A DNA stretch of 64,000 nt from Liquidambar formosana (GCA_039720395.1 CM077823.1:32880371-32944370); one strand, 5' to 3'; counted from the stretch's first letter, positions 22,525 through 34,645 are shown. Numbers and translations are program-made. The notes: a model not told the origin generated them from the sequence alone.

Positions 22525-25500
22525 CTAATCTGGGAAAAGCCACTCCCCTATCATCAGCACGCAGAAAATCCAAAACATCAGGAGGGGGAGATCTGAAGAT
22601 AGTAATCCCCTATGCAGATTATGGCTTAAATTAGCCAAGCAATCCGCCACAATATTGCTTTCTCTATAGTTATGATTCACCACACACGACCAATCCTGCA
22701 TAATCAGCCCTTTGCAAGCCTCCACAATTGGGCTAAAGGGAGAACAACTATCAGAAGGCTTACGAAGGAGGTTAACAACTACCGCTGAATCAATAGCCAC
22801 CTGAACCTTCTTGAACCCCTCTGCCCAGGCAATAGTCAAGCCATGGAAAAGAGCCCAAAGCTCAGCCATAGTTACTGTGCAAGTCCCAATACTCAAACCA
22901 AAACCCACCAACCAACGCCCTGCCTCATCCCGAATCAGCCCACCCCCCGTAGACGCACCTGGATTTCCTTTGGAACTTCCATCTGTGTTTAATTTCACCC
23001 AACTAGGAGGGGGGAAACTCCAAGCTATATACTTAATTTGCTTGGGCAGCTTAGTGGAATCAATTCTCTGACTGTCCAGCCATTCACGCGCTCTAAACAA
23101 GATCAACTCCTTAGGATTAACAGGCATTTGAAACCCAGGTTGGAAAATCCTTTTGTTCCTCTAATTCCAGATAAACCAGGTAGCCAAGGCAAAGATAGTC
23201 TGCCACAACAAAGTCCCCATACTCAAATTATGATTATTTTGAATATTACTATCAAACCAGTCTTCTAAATCAGAGGAAAAGAACTCCGAATAGGCATCAG
23301 CAGGGAGCAAACTCTTCCAGATACGAACAGCCAACTCGCAGTCACGGAGCACATGGATGGTATTCTCAGTAATACAACCGCAATAATTACAAGAGCCATC
23401 AAGGGTGAGATGCCTTTCTCTTCTAACCATATTAGTAAGAAGTTTATTTTGCCTGGCCAACCACAAAAAATACTTGACTTTCGGAGGACAACTACTTTTC
23501 CAAAGAAGAAGCCAAAAATTCTCACGAACATCGGGTAAAAGATCAGCTGCCAAAGCATAGGCAGATTGCATAGTAAACTTACCATTGGAATTAAATCTCC
23601 AACAAGGAACATCTTTAACACCCAGAGCCTTGAAAGAGTGAATGGCACTGATATGGTCAATAATATCATCAGGCAGCATATGCTCAAACTTACTCCAGAT
23701 CCAGTCACCATCCTCATCAGTATACTCAGCAATCTTAGCAGACAACTCCTCTTCAGGAATAGGGCTCAAAGCAACCTCACAAAGAAGACCATCCCCCACC
23801 CAGAAATCCAACCAAAATCTGATATTATTTCCATCACCTACCACCCATTTAAAGCCTACCTTGACAACTTCATTACCTTTCAATATGCTTTTCCAAGCAT
23901 AGGAAGCTTGGCCACTAGTATTGCATTCTAGATGAGACTCATCTTTAAGATATTTATTCCTTAGAATAATAGCCCAGAGAGACTTAGGCTCAGTTATAAG
24001 CTTCCACCCCATCCGAGCCATATAGCATCTGTTGACAACTCCCATACTTCTAATTCCGAGGCCCCCTTGAGCTTTAGGACGACAAACTTTATCCCAAGCC
24101 ACAAGATGAACCTTACCTTTATTCACAGAGTTACCCCAAATGAATCTACAATTGGCTTGGTCAATCAGCTTACAAAGACTTTCAGGAATTTTACAAGTTT
24201 GCATAGCATAGCCAGGGATAGAAGAGGTCACAGATTGAACTAGAAGGGATCTGCCAGCCAAAGAGAGCTGCTCCACTTTCCACCCTGCAAGTCTAGACTG
24301 AACCTTCTCCAAAATATAATAATAAGTCTCTTTAGACACTCTCTTATGAATAAGAGGGACCCCAAGATATCTTCCCAAGTCAGATGTAAGAGGAATATCA
24401 CTACAATTGCAAATATCTCGAGCCATATTTCTGGAAATATTAGGAGAGATGAACAATTTAGATTTCGCCAGATTAACTTCCTGTCCTGACATACTACAAA
24501 ACCGAGTCAAACAATTCATAATCACATTCATTTGCTCAATAGAAGCCTCTGCAAAAAGAACCAAATCATCCGCAAAGAAAAGATGGGAGATGGGAGGGCA
24601 TCTCCTACCAAGCTTGATCGGTTTCCAATTTTTCTTACTAACCTCTTCAGCAATTAAGTGAGAAAGCTTTTCAATGCAAAGAACAAACAGGTAAGGAGAT
24701 AAGGGATCCCCCTGCCTTAATCCCCTCCCAGGAACGAACTTGTCAGTAATTTCCCCATTCCAAAGAACCGCAAGCTCAGAAGAAGAAACACAACTCATAG
24801 CAAGGGAGATCCATTTCTCTGGGAGCCCAATCTCAACTAGAACAGACTTCAAAAAATCCCAACTGACTTGATCGTAAGCCTTAGAAAGATCAATTTTAAG
24901 GGCCATCATACCTTTCCTACCCTTCTTCTTTCTCATGGAAAAGATAGCTTCTTGAGTGATAAGGATGTTGTCACTGGTAAGCCTACCCGGAATAAAGCTA
25001 CTTTGAGTAGGGGACACCAACTGGGCAAGCATAGGTCTAAGTTTGGCAACAAGAATTTTGGATATGATTTTAGTAGAGACATTACAAAGACTAATAGGTC
25101 GGAATTGATTCATGGACTCAGGGTTTGGAACTTTAGGAATAAGAGTAAGAAGAATGGAATTAATACCAGAAGGGACAATGCCACTCATAAAGGCAGATTT
25201 CACCAAATGAATCACCGAGGTGCCAACCACACTCCAATTCTTCTGATAGAATAAAGCTTGCATCCCATCAGGACCAGGAGCTTTATAAGGACCAATGGAA
25301 AACACAGCATCTCTAACATCCAAATTAGTAGGCATGGCAGCAAGGGCCTCACAGTCCTCAGAACACAAGCGAGGGAAAGAAATATCAGTATGGAAAGGAA
25401 CAACATCTTTCCTATGGAACAAAATTTGGAAATAGGAGACAGCATGAGACTTCAAATCATTACGATCATAGCACCACTGACCATCAATCTTAAGACCCAG

Positions 25501-26621
25501 AACTTTATTCCTCCTCCTACGAATAAGGGTGGAAGTATGGAAATACCTGGTATTCCTATCACCATGCTTCAGCCAATTTACACGAGATTTTTGAAACCAG
25601 ATAAGCTCTTCTCTAGCCAATATATCATTATACTCCTTCGTTAATTCTTTTTCAAGTCTAAAAAGGAAGGGGTTAGGATTAGTACACAGAGCTTTTTGAA
25701 TCCCTCCAATTCTAACTTCTAGCCGACGTTTCGTCAGGAAGACATTGCCAAACACATTTCTGTTCCAATCTTTAACTGCTTTAGTGAACTTAGACAAGGT
25801 GAATCCAAAATCAGAATCATTACTATCCCAATTGGCAAGCAAAAAATCTTCAAATTGTTGATGAAGAAGCCAAGCAGCCTGAAATCTAAAAGGACGAAGA
25901 TTTGGAGGAGGGGGGGTTCCCCTATAGAATTAATAAGCACAGGACAGTGATCGGAATGGGTTTTAGCTAAATGCCTGACCGTAGCTTCAGCAAACTCAGT
26001 TCTCCAAACAGCATTAGCATAAGCTTTGTCGATACGTTGGCTAACTCTAGCATTACCCTGCCGCATATTAGACCAAGTGAGGGAAGGCCCAGAAAAACCC
26101 AAATCAATCAAACCACACTCATTAATCCAATCTTGAAATAAACTTCTACGCGAGCCACCTCTACTAGAACCACCTCTCTTTTCCTCCAAAGAGCAAATTT
26201 GATTAAAATCCCCCGCAATGAGCCAAGGGAGATTATGCAATTTCGAAGTTTCAAGCAAGCTACCCCAAAGCTGATCACGAATTTGGGGGTTAGGATTAGC
26301 ATAAATAGCAGAGAACAACCAAACTTTAGAGTTAGACTTATTAATCAGCATATGAATGACTTGCGGCGAAACCACAAGAATATCCAACCGGACTTGATCA
26401 TTATTCCAAACAACCCAAATGCCTCCAGAGAAACCTTCAGCATCTGTTCTCACAGAATCAGAAAAACCCAACTTCTTGATAACCTTAGATGCTCTATCGG
26501 CACCAAGTCTAGTTTCCATAATGACAACAATACTTGGATTATGAATCCCAATAAGCTCCTTAATATTCCTAAGAAAGGCCTTACTCCCAGCACCTCTGCA
26601 ATTCCACACTAGAATCTTCAT
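22525..26621 (-). pseudogene. LINE ORF2: endonuclease / reverse transcriptase / RNase H, broken
   Basis: ORF2 nicks target DNA and copies the LINE RNA into it. The start chosen is the Met of MKILVWNCRGAGS (26621). The endonuclease domain runs to about 25920 with ETRL, AGDFNQI and SDHCPV motifs. A one-base loss in a C run (7 Gs on the plus strand near 25911-25917) shifts the frame after GEPP; the frame continuing through LLANWDSND carries the rest. The reverse transcriptase has PYKAPGPDG, LRQGDPLSPYLF and the catalytic FADD motif. A zf-RVT region follows (Cys/His cluster with CNYCGC). A TAG at 23163-23161 replaces the residue between FIWN and RNKRIF. After it comes an RNase H domain (NTDGSSKGNPG, MAELWAL, AIDSAVV, NIVADCLA). 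RNase H in ORF2 is known for some plant L1 lineages. Confidence 0.93.
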
Positions 26622-26662
26622 TACACACAAGGCAAAGGAGCACTAGACAAAGCTAGCAGAAC

Positions 26663-28399
26663 TTAACTAGAGGTAGAGGCCCTCAAGCCCCCCTCTATAA
26701 CCATATCATTCTCCATCAAGGAACTGGGCAAAGCTGCACCATCAACAACCAGACCAGTACCTCCCCCAGAATTATCGCTTGGACCAACCGAATTCCCAGG
26801 AGAGAAGCTAGTTGGGTCACCATCATCCAAACCACCAGATATATGACTAACAGCAGTGAACATAGGATTGGGGGTGAGATTAGGATAATAAGGGGGCCTA
26901 GTAATGACTCCCTGATGAGAGAATAAGGGAGTAGAAATTTTAGGGGAAGGATGAGAAGCAGTTCTACGATTAGGGGGAATCTTAGAAGGAGAAGTCAACA
27001 GGGAACCAGTTTTAACAGAAGGGTTCTTACCACTCTTAGAACTCGAAGGAACAGAGCCAGAAGGCTTAGCAACAGGGGAACTAGAGTGGGAAATGGCTTT
27101 GGCTTGTTTAACTTTCATAGCATTCCCTACATAGGGATTATCCTGGTTCATACACAACGACACAGGGGCCAAGACTTCCCTAGCACTATTCACTACAATG
27201 TGCTCTCCACTAGGTGAAGAAATACCTTCAGTATCCACCAAATGCTGCTCATCCACCCCCTCTAAGTTGGAAAGGGAATCAAACCTGGAACCTCCAGAGC
27301 TAACATTAGAAGTCACCCCTATTTTTCCATTACCCTTAATAGCCGATTCCAAAACACGACCACCAGCCCTTCTATCTCTCTTTTGAACCTTCATCCAAGG
27401 CCCAAACTCACCTGGAACAAGCATATGAGTATTCATTGTAAAACTTTGATCAGCGAACTCCACAGGAAGCTCCTGCTCTCTATCCAGGTTCTGCATACAG
27501 CCTTCTAAACGGTGGCCAAACTTACCACAAGAGAAACAAATTAACTGGAGGCCCTCATATTCGACCCTCTGCCAATAATCTCCAAGAAGAATCTTCGGAA
27601 TTAAAGGCCTAGCTAAATCAATTTCAACACTTAATCTGGCAAACTTACCTCTAGAAGCACGCAAAGTATACGGATCAATACGAACCATTCTGCCAATAGA
27701 ATTACCCACCCTCTTGAGAATAGCTTCATCAAAATATTCGATGGGCAATTCCGGAAGGCGAATCCAAGCCACTATCGATGAAATCACTGCGCCAGAAGGC
27801 CGAAATTCTGAGTGCCATCTCCTAACAAGAAGACAATGGCCTGCAATCGTCCAGGGACCCTCCAAAAGAGCAAAATCTCGATCAACCTTCTTCTCAAACT
27901 TAACAATGAAAAAATCATTTTCCAAATCTACTACCCGAATACGGCCCTCTCTCGCCCAAAGACGCGTCAAACGCTGGACCAAGAAATAAAAACCCACCGA
28001 TTTACCCAACAGCTTAACAATCAAAGCTCCCTTCCATTTATGGCGAAGAGGTTTCCGATCAACCAAGGGAATAGGAATCCGAGGCCAGAAACCCATCGGA
28101 TCCTCATCATTCGGAAATCTCTCACCATCATCGTCTCCAGAATCCTCATCCGAGAACTCTGATAATCCTCCCTGAATTGGAGAACCCATAACCTTATCAC
28201 GATACGAACCAAACGCCTGTACATTCTGTGGTGAACCCAGATTCATCCCTTCAGAAGGAATTTCGCCCTCTTCCATATGAACTTCCATCTGAGAATCTTT
28301 CAAAATCTCCATCCCATCAATGGAGGCCCTCAACTTCTTGTTACTCCGATCACAATTTTCTCTGTCCGAAGGAGGAGGTAGATATCCAGTCCCCTCCAT
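26663..28399 (-). CDS. LINE ORF1: nucleic-acid-binding protein
   Basis: LINE ORF1 proteins bind the element RNA. The frame is open for 578 codons from the Met of MEGTGYLPPP (28399); I prefer this over a Met 35 codons upstream because the upstream residues are hydrophobic and do not look like the protein. The first half contains a DUF4283 domain (ALLEGPWTIAGHCLLVRRW ... VAWIRLPELPIEYF), followed by a CCHC zinc knuckle CFSCGKFGHRLEGC. The rest is low-complexity Ser/Pro-rich. Its stop lies about 40 bp before the ORF2 start, as usual for bicistronic LINEs. Confidence 0.9.
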   Translation of the reverse strand: MEGTGYLPPPSDRENCDRSNKKLRASIDGMEILKDSQMEVHMEEGEIPSEGMNLGSPQNVQAFGSYRDKVMGSPIQGGLSEFSDEDSGDDDGERFPNDEDPMGFWPRIPIPLVDRKPLRHKWKGALIVKLLGKSVGFYFLVQRLTRLWAREGRIRVVDLENDFFIVKFEKKVDRDFALLEGPWTIAGHCLLVRRWHSEFRPSGAVISSIVAWIRLPELPIEYFDEAILKRVGNSIGRMVRIDPYTLRASRGKFARLSVEIDLARPLIPKILLGDYWQRVEYEGLQLICFSCGKFGHRLEGCMQNLDREQELPVEFADQSFTMNTHMLVPGEFGPWMKVQKRDRRAGGRVLESAIKGNGKIGVTSNVSSGGSRFDSLSNLEGVDEQHLVDTEGISSPSGEHIVVNSAREVLAPVSLCMNQDNPYVGNAMKVKQAKAISHSSSPVAKPSGSVPSSSKSGKNPSVKTGSLLTSPSKIPPNRRTASHPSPKISTPLFSHQGVITRPPYYPNLTPNPMFTAVSHISGGLDDGDPTSFSPGNSVGPSDNSGGGTGLVVDGAALPSSLMENDMVIEGGLRASTSS

Positions 28400-29707
28400 G
28401 GGAGGGGAAGGAAAAGAAAACGGCTTACGATAGTCTTCCCACCAGAAAAGCAAGAAAAAAGCGTCAAAAACAGTAAAAGGAATTATCAGCGTACAATAGC
28501 ACACCTAACTCCCACTAACATGAGCCGAGAGCATTTTCTCTCTCTTCCCTCTATTTTTCATGTAGCTACAACAAGCCACACGGTGCTGATATTGGCCGAA
28601 TCCGTTCACCTATTAACGAGACCTGTGACGTAACAGTGTGTGATGTAATGCATTATTGTCCAACAAGTCTCAAGAGGGTATCGACTTAAATCACGTCCAA
28701 CAACACACTGTCCTGTCAGACGATGGAACATTTTTTACTTTATAAATACGGAGTAAATGATAGCCATGGTACGCGGGGACCAAATTTGCAGGTGAGATGA
28801 GAGCAGAGAAGGAAATGGACACTTCATCTTGACTTCAAGCTCTAGAGTAAGTTTTGTGTCTTTAAAATCTTGATTATAGGGCACAAATGGTCGCTGCGCT
28901 TTAAGAATCTCTTGTATTTTTTCTCCTCCTTTCTTCTTCTTTTGCTGCACTAAATGAAATGTACGCCCATATATACCCAGTGGAAAACGTAAAGCCTGTT
29001 CAATGTTTATCCACAATTCAACTCCTTGATAGTGTGTTCAAGCTTTCTTCCTCGCTTTCTCTTTGTGATTCCTTTTTTTTTATTTATTTTTTTATTTTTA
29101 ATCTTTAATGGTTGGTTTACTCTTGGCAAATTAATTCAATTTCATTTGTTTATTCATTCGGCTCTACAGTTGGTTTTGAACCGAAAAGCAACCCAAACTT
29201 CGGAGACCTTGGTAACTTTGGTAGGATACCATGTACTTGGACTACTAACGTAAATTAATGATTGAACAATGTTATTCATCTTTAATTTTTGGGATTTTTT
29301 ACCATAGCATCATGTTATAGGAGTCTTTTAACAATTGTTCTAGAATTACCCTTCTTTTACAAAAATATCATTTGTCTCATTTTTGTTTTCATACAAACTA
29401 TGTTTTTACCTTTTTCGGCCAATAAATCCATCCTTTTGAGTTTTGGCCACCACCACTTAACTCAATGAGTTGACTCAATTCCCATCACCTCCAACCTTTG
29501 TCCTCACTTCCAAACCTTTGATAAGAACCATGATATATTTTTGTAATCTTTCCGTGCCAAAAAATATATATATATATTTTTATGTAGAAAATGGTAACAT
29601 GTTATTACAACTTCTCACATTTTTTTTATTTTTTTAATGTAGACAACTATAACAAGCTATTGTTTAACAATATATAACAAAACGGTGACATATTATTGTT
29701 TCACTGC

Positions 29708-30027
29708 CAATGGCGGAACCAGGGGTCCTTCGGGGGCACGTGCCCAGCTAGCTTAAACAAATTTTTTTTTTTTTGGGGATAAGTTACCATTTGATAATCA
29801 CTTACCAATATAATGCCAACAAAAGGAAAATAGTAGTCATTTTTAAGCATATATATAGTCCAATTGTAATAAGTTGAGACAAAAATCTTTTTTTTGGTAT
29901 TACATTAGAAAATGATTACCAAAAAGTAATTTTGTTTTTTTAAAAAAATCTAGAGCTTTCAACTCCCACTTCATAGAATCATAGCACGTGCCCCCCATTG
30001 AAAATAACTCTTGGCTCCACCCCTTGT
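29708..30027. mobile_element. hAT MITE (320 bp)
   Basis: The left end CAATGGCGGAACCAGGGG and the reverse complement of the right end CAAGGGGTGGAGCCAAGA match the common plant hAT MITE type. The 8 bp flanks TTCACTGC (29700-29707) and TTCACTAC (30028-30035) differ at one base. The paralogous position near 42755 reads gtttcactgcattatttg without the insert. Confidence 0.85.
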
Positions 30028-31538
30028 TCACTACATTATTTGCATGTTATTGTTCTTAGAGCAAAATAGTAATATAATTTTTTTTTTTCCAGAATTACCT
30101 AATCACAAGAGATCGATATTATCTCAAAGACCACGATGAGTAGATTTCAAAAATACAAGTTTTATAAATTAAAAAAAACGGATTTATATCTTGTAAGTTA
30201 TAGGCTTTTAAAAATTAGAAAATTTAAAAATAAGTTAGTTACATAAGGTGACCTTAATAACAGAAAAAGAAAAGAAAAAAGTAAGTGCCTCTACAAGCAA
30301 ATAAGGGTAAATTATAATTTTTCAAAAAAAGATGGGGTTACTATTACTAAAAATACTCAGATGTAGGTTAAAAGGTTAAAAAATCTTTTGATAGGGTTAT
30401 TACTAAAACTATACTTTTAAATGGGGTTATTGCTAATTTTTTTTTAAATTTTTTTCCCTAATGATATGACAGTAGTTGCATCAACAAATAGATTAACAAA
30501 TGTTTCCTTATTTTTATTTTTTATTTTTTATTTTTTTTAATTCTTGCCAAAATTAAGAAAAGATATTAAGGATAAATAGCATTTTCCTTAGTGATTACAA
30601 CAACTTTGGCTTTTTCCACTTGTTAACTCCTTTATGTCATTATGTGTGTCTGTGCATGCATTGTATTTGTTTTAGACTAGTACTATTCATCCTTAATTTT
30701 TTTTTCTCTTAATTTTGTTCCTTAATGATGTAGAAAAAACTATGTCAATAAATTTTTTTTTGAGTGTTTTTTAAATGCATGATACATCAATAATAATATC
30801 ACTAGGGGGGAAAAAAAGAAATATAGAACCAATAGCGTTTTTCTTTGTTTATTAATTTGCACAAGTTCTCACGTGGATATGCCGACCATGGCCACGAACT
30901 AAAATTGCATGAGCCCAACCCAAAATTTAATTGGCCGAAGCCAGTTGTTTGGCAGGTTGGGTTAGGCCTTGCTGAGTTTGGCCACCCAAGGTTCACTTGG
31001 GCTGGGTTTGGATATATGTCGGCTTAGGCCAACAAAGCTTAAATATTATAAGATGGTAGTGTATTTACTATTTAGTGACTTTAATTTTATATAAATACCT
31101 TCTTCTTTTTTTCTTTTTCTTTTTCTTTTTTTGCCATGAATTTTTGTGTCTATATATGTGTCAAGTGGCATCATGCAATTACTTAGCAACCCTGTTTTTA
31201 GATTGGGTAATATTGTACATGGCACCATAGTATAGCACCATATAAGGAACATTTGATATGGTAATGAATTTCTTGTAATGATATTAATTAAATAGCTTTG
31301 AAGGTATTTTTATTAACCAACTTATATCACGTCAGGTGTGGCAACTATGTGCTGTTTCTAGCATTTCCATTTTAAATATTAGTAATGACTAGTGTGATGA
31401 GAAAGGTGTATTTTGAGGATGTTCGATATTCCTCTAGAGGATGGAGCATGAACCAAAAATTTACCATGCATGTTGTTAGGAGAAAATACATCTGCTTAGT
31501 GAACTTGGGCTTGCCTAAATTGAAAATCCTTAAGTGGG

Positions 31539-31931
31539 GGCCTCTATTGGCACCCAAAGACTTGCTTCTTATCCCCCACTTATTTTACACTTTAAAATTT
31601 TATAAAAAATGTAGAAGGTTTTCATAAATAAATTATCATGTATTCTGTTAGAAAACATCATTTTAAAAAACTTTTTAAAAAAAAGTTTTTACAAAATCTA
31701 TCGTTTAAGTATACTTTTTTGTCATTTATAATTTTCACTTCATAAATGATTAAAAAGTTTACTTAAACGATAGACTTTGGAAAAACTTTCTTTCAAAAAA
31801 TTGTTCAAAATGATGTTTTCTAATAAAAAGCACGACCAATTTTTATAAAAACCTTGTATATTTTTCACAAAACCTTAAAGTATAAAATAAGTGGGGGATG
31901 AAAAACAAGTCTTTCGATGCCAATAGAGGCC
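31539..31931. repeat. 393 bp near-perfect palindrome (foldback element)
   Basis: The left arm begins ggcctctattggcacccaaa and is mirrored by the right arm ending tgccaatagaggcc. Arms of about 190 bp meet near 31735. The element is non-coding and able to form one long hairpin. The second duplication copy lacks it (44500-44520) but keeps the cctctatt edge, so loss from copy 2 is as possible as gain in copy 1. Confidence 0.8.
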
Positions 31932-32022
31932 TTCATCCTCATATTTTTAGTGGGAGGCTTTACTTTCACCCCAAGACTTCCTTTCCACCCGATCTCATTT
32001 TTACTCTTTAAACTCTCCACGA

Positions 32023-32262
32023 TACCAAAAATACCTCATCCCCAGCCTCCCACCAAAACCCCAAATCTAACCTTGACCCTAATAATCTCTATCCGCATTA
32101 TCATTTATGGCTTGGCAGGCGACTCCAACAGAGACGATAGAGCCCCGTAATACCAAGAATACCTCTTATCCCCATCCTCCCGCCATAACCCCAACTCTAA
32201 TCCTAATCCTAATAATCTCTCTCGGCACCATCATTTACGGCATGGCATGTGACCCCAATAGA
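32023..32262. repeat. Diverged two-copy tandem repeat (~125 bp)
   Basis: Two C-rich units, starting at taccaaaaatacctc and taccaagaatacctc, share the order of the blocks aataatctct, atcattta and ggcttggca/ggcatggca. They are clearly related but diverged. Confidence 0.6.
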
Positions 32263-32620
32263 GCCTCCGATTTTAGCTGAGTTTTGGTCAGGTTAGGCTT
32301 TGGTTGGGCTATCCTTGGCCTAACCCAGCCAATATATGCAGCTTAGACCAATTGTGACTAGCCGAATCGAGCTAAGCCACTTGTTCTTAATCTAGTCTCT
32401 GTTGAGCAACTGAACTTTAAAATTTGAGCTTTGACTTGGCCTAATAGCAACCTTTTATCATTGCTTCCGGCTGGCTGTGGAATCCACACAAACCAATATA
32501 GGTATTTTTTCCCTCTTTTTTTGTTTTTTTTTTTATTTTTAGGGAGGGGGGGGGTTGAGAATAGCCTTTGCATTTGGCTTATGCAGTTATATGAACATGG
32601 CATGAACTTATCTTCTTAGC

Positions 32621-32628
32621 TATATAAA
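32621..32628 (+). promoter_or_regulatory. TATA box of DUF247 gene 1
   Basis: tatataaa lies 122 bp before the ATG at 32750, inside the block cttcttagctatataaattt that is also present before the second paralogue. Transcription would start near 32650. Confidence 0.65.
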
Positions 32629-32749
32629 TTTGTGTTCGATCAAGAGAACGAAAGTTCAATTATCTCCAACAATGATTAATGGAAATTTGCAGATTGTTCA
32701 AAACCAACAGGTTTTGAGTCACAAAGCCATTTCTAAGAAAATAAACACG

Positions 32750-34060
32750 ATGGAGCATCGTGTCGACATTGACATTGAGGAAATAGAGCCAACAGTACAA
32801 AGTATTAATAAGGATGTTCTTGGAATGTCACCTTCCCTTCCGAAGTGTTGCATCTACAGAGTTCACAAGGGACTGCGCAGAGTAAAACCTGAAGCCTACG
32901 AGCCAGAACTGGTTTCTATAGGTCCTTACCATCTTCAAAACGGCAAGCTGCAAGAAATGAAAAAACACAAGCAGCGGTATTTGCATTTGCTTCTGAAAAG
33001 AAGAGGGGAGGAGAGCGTAAACAAGTACATCTTGGCGCTGAAACATTTGGAAGGTCGCGCCCGTGACTGTTATGCAGACCCCATAGAACTCAGCAGTGAG
33101 CAATTCTTGGAGATGATGCTACTTGATGGTTGCTTTGTAATTGAGTTTTTCCGCAAAAGAATTGATAGAAGGTTATTTGATGCTGAAGACCCTATTTTAA
33201 ATGTAAGTTGGATGCTATCTCAAATCTCCTCCGACATTATGTTACTTGAAAACCAGCTTCCGTTCTTTATTCTCTCTCGACTCTATGACATGACCAAGGA
33301 TCCAGATCAAGAACGTCCCTTCATAGAGGCAATGTTGGCTATCGATTTAATGGTACCAAAGCCACGTCGCAATACCATACCTGAGGAAATATATGACATT
33401 CAGGAAATCAATCATTTACTTCATCTGGTACACATTCTTTGTCGCCCTTTACCTATACACACAAGCTCAGAAAGAAGCACCGAAAACAGCGACAACTATA
33501 AGATCACAAGAATTCGTTGTGTGGAAGAGCTACACGAGGCCGGAGTCAAGCTCAAGAAGGTTGGCGAGTTTGACACGGATACTTCGAACTTGTTTGATAT
33601 AAAGTTTCGTAAGGGGTCGATGGAGATCCCTTGTTTTACTGTTGAAGATTCAACAGAAACCTTCTTTCGGAATCTCATTGCTTATGAGCAACATTCTTCG
33701 GATGTTGGTACCCAATATTTCACCGATTTTGCAAGCTTCATGAATCAGGTAATCGACTCTGAGAAGGATGTGAGATTGCTTTGTTGTAAAAAAATAATCA
33801 TGAACCGTCTAGGGGATGATAAGGATGTGTCTGATCTCTTCAACAAACTCCATGATGGGCTCTTGGTTTCTCCCGAGTCCTATTATGCTGAGGTATGTCG
33901 TAAGGTGAACAAGCATTGTAATAAACGTAGGTACAGAGTGATGGAAAAATTAAGACATGATTATTTCAACAATCCATGGGCAGGTGTCTCAACAATTGCA
34001 GCAACTGTGCTCCTCTTACTTACTCTACTGCAGACTATAGCCACTCTAAAAGCTATGTGA
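32750..34060 (+). CDS. DUF247 (UPF0481) membrane protein, paralogue 1
   Basis: This is a single-exon gene of 436 codons, normal for the family. Recognition rests on the N-terminal pattern CCIYRVHKGLR ... YEPELVSIGPYH, the hallmark MLLENQLPFFIL (about residues 164-175), the later block FTDFASFMN, and a C-terminal hydrophobic segment (residues ~410-431) after RHDYFNNPWAG that should anchor the protein in a membrane. The biochemical function of the family is unknown; in grasses DUF247 genes are linked to self-incompatibility loci. I chose the ATG at 32750 because the frame upstream of it is shifted by one base in the paralogue and the TATA box lies at 32621. An in-frame ATG at 32672 would add 26 residues. 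Confidence 0.92.
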   Translation: MEHRVDIDIEEIEPTVQSINKDVLGMSPSLPKCCIYRVHKGLRRVKPEAYEPELVSIGPYHLQNGKLQEMKKHKQRYLHLLLKRRGEESVNKYILALKHLEGRARDCYADPIELSSEQFLEMMLLDGCFVIEFFRKRIDRRLFDAEDPILNVSWMLSQISSDIMLLENQLPFFILSRLYDMTKDPDQERPFIEAMLAIDLMVPKPRRNTIPEEIYDIQEINHLLHLVHILCRPLPIHTSSERSTENSDNYKITRIRCVEELHEAGVKLKKVGEFDTDTSNLFDIKFRKGSMEIPCFTVEDSTETFFRNLIAYEQHSSDVGTQYFTDFASFMNQVIDSEKDVRLLCCKKIIMNRLGDDKDVSDLFNKLHDGLLVSPESYYAEVCRKVNKHCNKRRYRVMEKLRHDYFNNPWAGVSTIAATVLLLLTLLQTIATLKAM

Positions 34061-34284
34061 ATTTAGTTCAAGTAGTGAAAACTTTTGTCCATCTTTAGGT
34101 TTTCTTTTTGTGTTGTTCTTGACAATCTTTTTCATTGTTTTTGTCTTTCTCACTGTGTGTCCAGTTCTAATCTCAGTATGTTAGTGGTTTTGGTTAAAAA
34201 ATTCAATGTCTTTGCTTGTTTAGATAAGATTTGTCATTTTAATATGCTGAGTGGCTATGTTCAAAAAGTTGGATGTTGAATTAG
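34061..34284 (+). other. 3' flank of DUF247 gene 1 and duplication junction
   Basis: T-rich sequence corresponding to 46280-46457 after the second gene. The junction between duplication copies is at about 34284/34285, where gttggatgttgaatta meets gatttcctgtcaaaatatg, the sequence that also starts copy 1. Confidence 0.7.
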
Positions 34285-34645
34285 ATTTCCTGTCAAAATA
34301 TGATTTCATGTTAGGGATTTTTCTAGATCTGGATTAATGAGATGAGATAATGAAAACGCAAAAACGAAAAATAATCACAATCAAATACAAAAAATGTAAA
34401 TTTATGTGGTTTGATAAAACTCTACTGCCTACATCTACTAAGTCATTGCAACTTTCATTATATTTTTGCAAAAGGAGATGCAATTGATTAAGATGGCCGC
34501 CTCCTATTATACCTTATATGTTAAAAATGTAAAATTACCAAAATATCCCTTACCACAAAAATGCTAGAAGGAAAAAGGATTTACGAAGATAAAAGCCCAA
34601 GCATTACGGTTTGCCACTTCGCTATGGCGCACGTTTAGCTGAGGT

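Larger units (their letters stand above)
22454..28578 (-). mobile_element. L1-type LINE, near full length (6.1 kb)
   Basis: A long T run (22452-22479) is the poly-A tail on the minus strand. The 15 bp target duplication CACGGTGCTGATATT lies at 22439-22453 and 28579-28593. The paralogous copy keeps the empty site (gcacggtgctgagtttg near 37415), so the insertion postdates the segmental duplication. The order is ORF1 (DUF4283 and zinc knuckle), then ORF2 (endonuclease, reverse transcriptase, zinc-binding region, RNase H). ORF2 is broken by one frameshift and one nonsense codon, so this copy is not active. Confidence 0.95.
28736..32620. other. Upstream region of DUF247 gene 1
   Basis: About 3.9 kb of AT-rich DNA without a convincing gene. 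It is collinear with 41628-44838 upstream of the second DUF247 gene, apart from element insertions listed separately. Short open frames here are not conserved between the copies. Confidence 0.6.
18398..34284. repeat. Segmental tandem duplication, copy 1 (15.9 kb)
   Basis: This copy aligns in order with 34285-46457. Matching blocks include 18398-18935 with 34285-35640, 21031-22453 with 36046-37425, 28594-28735 with 37435-37573, and 28736-34284 with 41628-46457. Both copies carry one DUF247 gene near the right end. Copy 1 is longer because it holds an L1 LINE, a 1.3 kb hAT element and a hAT MITE that copy 2 lacks. Confidence 0.9.

Noticed and set aside
30303..30440. Sequence resembling a MULE end (ggggttattgctaatttt) upstream of DUF247 gene 1, also near 43180
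   Set aside because: Only one side resembles the MULE terminus and no target-site duplication is visible. It may be a small derivative but the boundaries cannot be supported.
32630..32749. N-terminal extension of DUF247 gene 1 by 40 codons
   Set aside because: The longest frame begins at TTG right after the TATA box, so it would be upstream of the transcript start. The frame is not conserved in the paralogue.
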